Source of the DNA: Tigriopus japonicus
Lineage: Eukaryota > Arthropoda > Copepoda > Harpacticoida > Harpacticidae
Length of the DNA stretch: 64,000 bases
Reading direction: 5' to 3'
Assembly: GCA_010645155.1 (NCBI GenBank)
Contig: JAAGOF010000209.1
Location: 1,141,200 to 1,205,199, forward strand
Both the position numbers and the translations under genes were made by a program. The notes beneath the pieces were generated by a model, which saw only the letters and a list, made by a program, of their open reading frames with translations, did not search any database and was not told where the DNA came from. This document shows positions 56,531 through 64,000 of this stretch, in pieces (the first letter of the stretch is position 1; the number at the start of each line of letters is the position of its first letter).

Positions 56531-57029
56531 AAGTTTGAGCCCCTGGATGATGATCGTGATTGTTCGTTAATACAAGGTCCAAAATATTCTTCTGCCCTCG
56601 GGTCGACACCCCGACAAGCTGACTTAAGCTATTTTGGAAGAAAAAGTCTTCGAATATGTCATTCATAAGAGTTTGTGGCAGCCTTTGGAATTGTGATGAA
56701 CACTATCTGACTACGCCTCCACTCAACTGCAGTTTGAGGTGAATTGAAATCCCCTACCATCAGCACATTTGTTCACAGGGCTCGTTCGAGCTCGTGGTCA
56801 ATGAATTTCAAAGCCTCGCGAAAACATGCATTAGAGGTTTTATCCAATAAACAATAGGGAAACGAACTGCAGTCCTTGGAGGAATTGGAGATCCTTTTAG
56901 GAATTAAAACAATAGACCGAGAGGACGCTGAAGATGACTGAAATTGCCTGTAGTTATTCTTCAAATTAATGAACACATTTTCATAACGAGATTACACATA
57001 ATGTTAATTCTGACAAGGTCAACATTGCT

Positions 57030-58001
57030 TTAGCCCTTTAACTGGGCCAATTTAGCTTCCAACTCAGCAATAATGCGATCGCGCTCAGCTTGTGAGGTAG
57101 GAGATTCAGCCTAAAAGACAAATATAACATTGTTAGTCATGTTCAAAAACGAAGAAACTGTGCCAACCCTGTCGCATCTACCAAGTTTCTCGCTTCCTCT
57201 TGCTTACATTGATCCTTCATATTTGTACTGTTTTCCCCGCCAAATAATGAGTCGTCTACTATTTTTTGACTCGTGAATAGGGGCGCAGATTTCGGGCAAA
57301 TAAGAGCCTGTTAAATAACAGCGCGGTAATAAATGTTACACGATTATAACACTTGATAATAAAAACAATCTTGAGATTATTTCTCTGAAAGAAAACAATG
57401 CCACCAGAAAGTAAAATTGCCAACCAGATCATTTGACACAATTGAGAGTGGCATTAAAACAACTAGAGGTCTAAATCTGACGACAAGTGTCACTAAGATC
57501 AATTGGTTCAAAGTGATAATTTGTATATACCTTACGCTCATTTATCGACTTTGGTGGCCAGTTTTGCCTTAATTTTGGTAATTTTTCGGATCTACTTGCC
57601 ATTTTTTGGGCCTAAAAGGCAAGTTCTATTTGCCAGAAATCTGCAACCTTACTCATGACGTTGGCTGGATCTTAGATCCACCACAAAACCTTTCTTTTTT
57701 TTACCTTGTTGACTTTTTCGACAAAAGCCTCTTTCCCTTCAATTTCTTTGATCACAGTGTCGATGCGAGTTTGATGCTCAGGGATCTGGATTTGATAAAC
57801 GGAATCGTTTTTGGATTTGAGGAGGATTTGAAGTTCCGAAAACGGAGGCAAAAGCTCCGATAAGACTTCTTGGATCTTTTCATTTCCCTCTTTCGAGATA
57901 TCTTTACCCTCCAAGTCGAAAAGTGTGCAATGATTGGCCAAGAATGGGATCTCCATTAAAACGTCGATGATTCCGGTCATTTTTGAACTCGGCACTTGTT
58001 C
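57030..58001 (-). CDS. 3' part of a coiled-coil gene, unassigned (weak resemblance to dynactin p22/DCTN3)
   Basis: Three phase-0 exons: 58001-57705, 57611-57531, 57110-57030, with consensus splice sites and TAA at 57030-57032, giving 152 residues. The first exon begins at an acceptor (gttttctag), so 5' exons should lie to the right, beyond or inside the transposon nest, or outside the window. The protein is helical with a C-terminal coiled coil (AERDRIIAELEAKLAQL). The motif IPEHQTRIDTVI recalls the conserved PEHAARL region of dynactin subunit 3, whose length of about 186 residues would also fit; this is my recollection of one short motif, not an alignment. An ATG at 57980 could start a shorter protein. 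The gene itself is probably real; the identity is open. Confidence 0.5.
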
Positions 58002-59178
58002 CTAGAAAACAATAATAAGGCATTTCACGATTTTGAAAAACTTTGAACAATTTCTCAGACGTTTTAAAGTCACATTAGAAGTGAGAAGTACGTTTAACAC
58101 TTCTATGTAAAAAAAAGAAGTTGGGATGGCTCGAGGCTAAAACATAAACCTGATCTTTATGATACTAGCACTAGCCAAAAGAAAGACAATTTCATTTAAA
58201 AATGTAAACAAATATCAGGCGATTCTTTTATTTGACCACGTTTTAGAAATGTCAAAGTCCACAATGGCATCTAAAAGTCTGATCAAGATGTCTCCATTTT
58301 TTCGGACTGGCTGTTCCCATTTTTTTCTTCAAATGTTATGGGGGATATCCAGACTATAATGGGTAGGCTGGGCCTGTCACTCGTTAAAAAGTACAATTTT
58401 TAGATGCTTGATAAAGGATAAAAATCGAGATTCACTTCTTATGAGCAGATGTTATTTAGCTGATAGGTAATCAATCCTGTTCAAACTTATGATTTCATTA
58501 GAGAAGGTATGTTGGGCACGCCCTGCCCGTTCAAAAAGAAAAACGTCAAAATTCATTATGTTAAAACGTTGCTCAGCCCCTCATACCAATATGTGGTGAA
58601 CATTTGTGCCGAAAAAGTGGTAGGCTTTACATTGTACTTGATTTTTGACTTGTTGCTCGCTTTTGACGCTTATTTTCTTTGTACTCAGGGGTCTCACTCT
58701 ATGTGCTCAGTTTGAACAGGATTACCCATCAGTAGGGACAGGAAGTTCAGACGAATAAAACTGTTAAATTAAACGAAAAAAGACGAATAGAATTGTCTGA
58801 TTAGGCGAAAAAAGACGAATAAAATTGACCGATTAAACGAAAAATGACGAATAAAAGATCCCAACAAACGGAAAAAAAGAAAAAAAATACTTGCAAAATG
58901 GAAAAAATCGAATTAATTTCCCAAAAAGGCGAATGAGCCTATCTTATTAGAAAGAAGAAAAATTAAATGCCCGTCCAGACGAAAAAAGACGTTTAAAGCT
59001 GCTCCCACAAAATAGACGTTATGTATGTCCCTATTGATAAAGACCAATCTGTTTGAACTGATCTGACTCTCAAATAAGGCGAAATCTAGAAAACTTAAAA
59101 AAGGAAGTACCTAACGAGCAAGAATTAGCCAGTAGCACAAATGTCAAATAAAAACCAAGAGTTAAAGATGCCTCTGTA

Positions 59179-62095
59179 AAGGCTGGTCTACACGTGAAAC
59201 AAAACGGCAAATATTTGGTCAAATCCAAGACAAAATTAGCTTGATGGCTAATATTATTTTCTGTTTGTTAAATATTTCTGACTTTGAACATGTTGAAAAA
59301 TTATTTGTCCTTAGGCTAACTTTTTCTCGTCGACAATCGAAATACACATCGATGCATGCAGGGAGTCCAATCACGAAACGATTATTGTTAAGTAAAAAGT
59401 TTCAAATTAATGGATTGAAGGACAAAACAATAATCCTCTAACTTTTGGCATCAGGATCACTAAAATTGAACGTCATTTGTGAAAGATTACAAGGATCCAC
59501 GGAAATGGACCACATCAAAAGTCATCAATAATCAGTTGGTAATGTGATGTACTAGTCAAGTCTCAAATGCGTCAACTGACAGGTTCGGAGGAGTTTACTA
59601 GGGCACGTAATTCAAACCATGGAATTTGCGGAAATGAAATGGGAGAGCATTTCCATTTGACTGGAATTATAGAGCAACAAACCACTAGCGAAGATATTGT
59701 TCCAATAAGTTTGAAACTTGTCTATTTTTGAGCAAAAATAAGAATTAAAGATTGTGCTATTTCTCGTGGCTCTCACCTGATCTGATGAGAAGTGTTGATA
59801 AGTTTCTCCACGTATGTGCCATTTCATGCGTCACAATACTTCATTTATGTTACGTGATACTTAAATGAGATCCTTGAACAAACAGTTAAATTAGTACTCG
59901 ACCTTCTATTCTATGAAAGGTACTATGAGAAATACATGATTAAGTCAAAAATTTACCCTATGCGGGAGAATCCGTTTATGGAATCAAATGAACATTTTTC
60001 CTGTCGACCAAACCGCATCACTTTTCTTTGTTGTCGGCTGGCTAGTCTTCTAGAATTTGTTTGTAGTATCGTGTAGTAGGTGCAAGCATTTTTATTTACA
60101 TCTACAACTCTATTCAAAACTGCATGCAATCAGTTTGGCTCAATAAATTGAAAGAGCGGTACCAAATTGCGCGAACAAACGAAGAATATCTTGTCAGAAT
60201 CAATGGCCTTGATGAACCCGCGAGGACTTTCATCACGTCGTGGAAAACCTGAAGAGTGCTTTTTCTGATTGTGCATGTAGTCACACCTCTGACCTCTCAG
60301 GCCATCAACATTCATAAATTCATTTGCAGAAGGACATTCTGAAAGGTCTCTTCATGCAACAGCCAAAACACAAGTTCATGTACAAAATGGTCTACGTATA
60401 TGGGAAATGCCTTTCCATTAAGACCAACAAGTTGCTCCTTATATTGCCCATCAGAAGTTTCTGTGTCTCTCTCCCCAGTGATCAGAGAGTCAGCAATTGT
60501 CAATTCAAAACACTGCAATTTGAACTGTGGTTTTTTTTATCTTTCATCCGTCAAAGTGGGTTTCAAATGATGACAATATCCTGCTTATGAAGACCTTTGT
60601 CTTTTTATTTTATCTTTGAATTATGTCATCATTGTTGCATCTTCTCCTGACACTCAAGTATTGATGAAGATGAAAGAAGGGTCCAAGATGGTGGTTCATG
60701 ATGATTGATAAGCAAGTCTACTAAGAGATACGAGCGTAAAAAATCGTCATGATGTAGATGAAACATTGAATCGTTGTTTCTCCCGTTGCGTTCAATACAA
60801 TTTACGCTTCACAGATTTTGAAATAAATGTTTTGTCCTTGCGACAAATCTGCTACTCTATTTTTGATTATAAAACCGTCTTCATTTCAACTTCTTTTTTG
60901 TAGAAGGTACGTGTAGTCAAGACATTGAAAACGTAAATTTTTAAAGTGATTCACAAGACATATTCTCGCTCCATTTTCGGCGTCGTCTGGGTTGAATTGA
61001 AACATAGAGGATTGTAAACTAAAAGCTAATTCGTACTGAACTATCAATATCCCTTCTTTTGATGCGTTATGGCCTAATTATGATCTCTCATTCTTTCGTC
61101 AGATCGTATTTTTAGAAGTGGAATGCAACAAAAACATAACCCCTCATTTTGTTGCCACAATGGTTAGCTGAATTTATGCCCTGCTTGTTATGTAAGACAT
61201 GCTTCATAGCAGTTAATGGGAAAAAGTAAACTAAACGAGACAAATAGGGCTTGTAGATGATAATTTTTCCACTGCAATATTAAGCTATTTGAAAATAGTA
61301 GAGTGGTCAAGTATTTGAGTTTTTTTTCTCGAATTTGATTCTAATAAAGTGGCAATTACGTGCAGAGACTTATCAACACATCGCATCAGATCAGGTGAGA
61401 GCCACGAGAAATAGCACAATCTTTAATTCTTATTTTTGCTCAAAAATAGACAAGTTTCAAACTTATTCGAACAATATCACTGTTAGTGGTTTGTTGCTCT
61501 ATAATTCCAGTCAAATGGAAATGCTCTCCCATTTCATTTCCGCAAATTCCATGGTTTGAATTACGTGAGGGAGCAACATTGCCAAGTGGCAGTTATGACT
61601 GCCAATGTTCACCAAAATCCAACTCGGCAAAGCCAAATGCCAGTGGAGAGTAGAGGTCTTAAAATGGTTGGGAGGGACAAGAAAAGGACTGAAAATGACG
61701 ATAGATATTGTCAATGTCCATAGCGTGGCATTATGCGTAAGACTTTCCATCCAAATTAAATGACACTGAAGGAAAGAAAAAAAGTCTTGAGCAGAAAGCA
61801 AGATCGAAAAAATGTCGTTGAAAAGTGACAATATGTGGCAGTATACAGTACAATTCACTTTCTATATTACGGGCCACTTCTAAAGGTGACTGGTTTTCAA
61901 ACAGTATTTATTTGGCAGTGCCAGTTCGAAACAATTTGAAAAAATAGGCAACACTTTGGCTAAGGGCAAAAATATTTGACAAACTGAACGTTCACGTGTA
62001 GAAGCAACAGAAAGGAAACATTTGGCAAACACCAAACAATTTCGGAATATTTGACAAATAATCTAGCCAAAATGTTTCATGTGTAGACCAGCCTT
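59179..62095. mobile_element. Third nested element, TA target site
   Basis: Ends AAGGCTGGTCTACACGTGAA (59179) and its inverted partner (TTCATGTGTAGACCAGCCTT, to 62095) lie next to TA on both sides (59177-59178, 62096-62097), as for Tc1/mariner-type insertion. The sequence inside the right end has repeated 'aaatatttgac' and 'tttggcaaac' words. No transposase recognised. Confidence 0.7.
59604..61567. mobile_element. Innermost foldback element, arms about 215 bp
   Basis: The left arm 59604-59822 and right arm 61350-61567 are inverted copies (outer ends CACGTAATTCAAACCATGGA and its complement), flanked by the direct repeat AGGG (59600-59603, 61568-61571). The arms translate to nearly the same 70-residue peptide, but I read this as shared repeat sequence, not a gene. 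The 1.5 kb interior shows no convincing coding region. Confidence 0.85.
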
Positions 62096-62929
62096 TAGGA
62101 AACGTTTTTAGTACAGCTATACTTATAATCAGATTTGCAAATCCAATAATTGTTCTGATGGCCTTTTCAACCCAAATGTAATCTTTTCTTTCTGTGTCTG
62201 TTGAGCAAATGTACTAGTACAAGTTAATTTATCTGTGAGAATTGTATTTTGTTTGTGCAAAACCGTAACACACAATCAAATTATTACATTGGTCTTTGAT
62301 TGGTGGGTTGAACTTTCTTTCAAGTTTTTATTTGCTTGGAAAATTAAAAAAAAAAAAAAACGCTGCAAGCGCTTGAAATCTAAGAAAATCCAAATTTTTG
62401 GCCAATTAGACGAAAAAAGACGAATAAAATCCAAATTAGACGAAAAAAATTCGCGACGAATAAAGGCCAAAAAAAACGAAAAAAGACGAATAAGTTTATT
62501 CGTCTTAAGTTCCTGTCCCTACCCATCAGCTAAGCATGTAAAATCACATCTGCTCATAAGAGATGAACCTCGATTTCTTTAGTTTATCTAGCATCTAAAA
62601 ATTGTATTTGTTAACGGTTACAGGCCCCGCCTACCTAGAGTCTGGATACCCCAAGTAATCTGTTCAGTTTTTTATGCTGGCATTTATTATGTTGTTCACC
62701 GTAAGTGTCTAAATTTGGGCTAATCATGTAATTCAAGGCTACAGGTGCCAATCAATGTCTCGTTAGATGAGATCAATGAACACTAGAAGTGGACCGAAAG
62801 GGCTGATAACCGAAACCGAAGGTTTAGACTGAAAGAGTGCCTAACCAAAGAAATCATAAGTATTGTTGATAGTTAATAAGTAAATAATAAATATAAATAA
62901 TAGTAAATATAAGTGGCATAAGTAAATGA

Positions 62930-62998
62930 TGGTTAGCGCAGTTGGTTAAACGCGCGACCGAGCTATGCTCGGGTTCATGGGTTCGAGCCCAGGTCTTC
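62930..62998 (+). repeat. tRNA-like sequence (SINE head or decayed tRNA)
   Basis: An A-box (TAGCGCAGTTGG, 62934-62945) and a B-box (GGTTCGAGCCC) are present with proper spacing. The D stem (gcgc/gcgc) and most of the anticodon stem (ccga/tcgg) pair. The acceptor stem does not pair with either flank, and position 33 is C where tRNAs need T, so a working tRNA gene is unlikely. It sits just left of the Tc1 element. Confidence 0.6.
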
Positions 62999-63026
62999 CC
63001 CCCTCCTCACCCAAGTCTAGTTGATA

Positions 63027-64000
63027 CAGTCAGGAGCAAAAGTATTCGTAACCTCGAAAATTTTATTAATTTTTAAATGATACTCGATTTTTAAAAAATA
63101 CATTTAAGAACCATTTTGCTCCTTAGATATTCTTTTATCATTTAAAAGCTATGATACTTTTTTTTTTAATTTACAAGATTTTGGTTAAAAAACTGCTCAG
63201 AACATGTTTTAGACCAAGAGCAGAAGTATTCGTAACATTTTGTCAATAGTTTATTGAATGCCCTTTTTGCTGAATTACACTTAAGAGACGTTTTTTATAA
63301 TCATTTACAAGATTTTTACATACATCTGAAGGAATGTTAGCCCATTCTTCATAACAGATTTGCTCCAGTTCGTCAATTGTCTTTGGACGTCTTGCACGGA
63401 TACGGACTTTTAATTCTCTCCAAAGGTTTTCAATTGGATTAAGGTCCGGATTCATGGAGGGCCAGTCCAAGACCTTAATCCAATTGTCCTCCAACCATTT
63501 CTTGACCAAAATGCTGTTGTGCTTAGGGTCGTTGTCGTGCTGGAAGACGAACTGTCGACCAAGCCGAAGTTTCCGCGCTGAACTCTGGAGATTCTCAGCC
63601 AAGATATCCCGATAGTCTTCTTTTTTCATTGTCCCATGAATTCTCACGAGGTTACCGGTGCCTTTGGCGGAAAAGGAGCCCCATAACATGATCGATCCTC
63701 CACCGTGCTTGACCATAGGGATGGTGTTTTTTGGATGAAACGCTTCTCCTTTACGTCGCCAAATCCTTTGAACATCGTTGTGACCAAAAAGCTCAACCTT
63801 TGTCTCATCTGACCAAAGAATCCTAGACCAAAAGTCACTGGTCTTGTCAAGGTACTTCTTGGCAAATTCCAAGCGAGCCTTCAAGTGTCTATCCTTGAGC
63901 AAGGGAGTCTTTCTTCCGTGGGCGACAAGACTTCAATCACAGATATAAGTCGCGAAGCGACCAGATACACACAACTGCCGTGGCATCTGTTGCCAGTGGA
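63027..64000 (-). mobile_element. Tc1-family transposon, cut by the window end
   Basis: The left end CAGTCAGGAGCAAAAGTATT begins directly after a TA at 63025-63026. A second copy of the same motif (AGAGCAGAAGTATTCGTAAC) lies about 185 bp inside, at 63215-63236: an IR/DR-type end as in Sleeping Beauty-like elements. The transposase is on the minus strand. The right end is beyond the window. Confidence 0.9.
63243..63932 (-). pseudogene. Tc1-like transposase, DD34E catalytic part, 5' end broken
   Basis: Cut-and-paste transposase. The frame is open from 63932 to TGA at 63243-63245. It shows the family motifs: LKARLEFAKK, first catalytic Asp in ILWSDETKVELFG, GGGSIMLWG, second Asp in QHDNDPKHNS, and the Glu in NPDLNPIENLW, 34 residues after the second Asp as in Tc1. 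Upstream there is an in-frame TGA (63933-63935), and the continuing similarity seems to move to another frame, so the N-terminal DNA-binding half is probably frameshifted as well as partly outside the window. The catalytic half is intact, so decay is recent. Confidence 0.9.

Larger units (their letters stand above)
58733..62521. mobile_element. hAT-type element of about 3.8 kb inside the family A element
   Basis: Terminal inverted repeats TAGGGACAGGAAGTTCAGAC (58733) and, reversed, TAGGGACAGGAACTTAAGAC (to 62521), flanked by the 8 bp target duplication CCCATCAG (58725-58732, 62522-62529). Just inside both ends are degenerate tandem repeats rich in 'gacgaataaa' and 'acgaaaaaaga' (58745-58990, 62390-62515). 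I see no hAT transposase frame, so it is non-autonomous or its coding part was displaced by later insertions. Confidence 0.85.
58341..62653. mobile_element. Inverted-repeat element of family A, outer layer of a nest
   Basis: Ends near 58341 ('atccagactataatgggtag') and near 62653 (reverse complement 'atccagactctaggtagg') are inverted with arms of about 120 bp, running inward through 'acaatttttagatgct' and 'ttatgagcagatgt'. Related fragments occur at 44140-44290 and about 45900. Without the inner insertion the element would be about 530 bp. Its internal part (58466-58724) has its own inverted words ('aatcctgttcaaac' and 'gtttgaacagga'). Confidence 0.75.

Noticed and set aside
59612..61559. Two nearly identical 70-residue peptides at 59612-59827 and 61335-61559
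   Set aside because: They are translations of the two inverted arms of the foldback element, not a gene pair.
62930..62998. Functional tRNA gene
   Set aside because: No pairing acceptor stem and C at position 33; better explained as a SINE head or dead tRNA.
1..64000. CRISPR arrays, operons, ribosome binding sites, rRNA genes
   Set aside because: The window is eukaryotic; none is present. The tandem repeats seen lack the spacer structure of CRISPR.

Overview
The window is eukaryotic nuclear DNA: AT-rich, with coding exons split by GT-AG introns, AATAAA poly(A) signals, long gene-poor stretches and many transposon relics. The conserved proteins are animal, and the compact genes together with the jockey/CR1-like LINE, Tc1 and hAT relics would suit an arthropod, perhaps a crustacean such as a copepod. 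That placement is inference; no sequence here fixes the species. One assembly gap (521 N) lies at 44957-45477.

From 1 to 15 kb there is little recognisable gene content: dispersed repeats, and a few exon-like stretches that lack a good start codon (2256-2434 is the best of them and has a poly(A) signal). From 15.2 to 17.2 kb, minus strand, lies a long proline- and serine-rich secreted protein that I do not recognise. A terminal exon with a PPxY motif ends at 21067 on the plus strand. From 21.6 to 33.3 kb, minus strand, lies a five-exon hnRNP U-like gene (SPRY domain, P-loop kinase-like domain, RS segment, long low-complexity tail). Its roughly 6 kb first intron holds, on the opposite strand, the whole two-exon coding sequence of the axonemal dynein light chain DNAL1.

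From 34.5 to 52.4 kb is the densest part: BOLA3 (minus; mitochondrial Fe-S maturation), NUP35 (plus, five exons; nuclear pore), GID8 (minus, four exons; CTLH/GID ubiquitin ligase) and NRDE2 (plus, one 3.4 kb exon; nuclear RNA surveillance). NUP35 and GID8 are tail to tail with 163 bp between stop codons; GID8 and NRDE2 are head to head, about 1.2 kb apart. These are unrelated housekeeping genes, and no operon-like pathway is implied.

From 52.4 to 64 kb come a tRNA-derived SINE inserted in an older repeat, a terminal exon encoding seven copies of a ten-residue repeat, a decayed LINE with a hAT-type MITE inside it, the 3' part of an unassigned coiled-coil gene (57030-58001, minus), a Russian-doll nest of four inverted-repeat elements (58.3-62.7 kb), a tRNA-like sequence and a Tc1-family transposon cut by the window end.

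I found no convincing new multi-gene system. The most notable points are the unusual build of the hnRNP U-like protein with a gene nested inside it, several transposons whose target-site duplications and empty sites can be read within this one window, and a few coding-like stretches that simple start-to-stop ORF calling misses.
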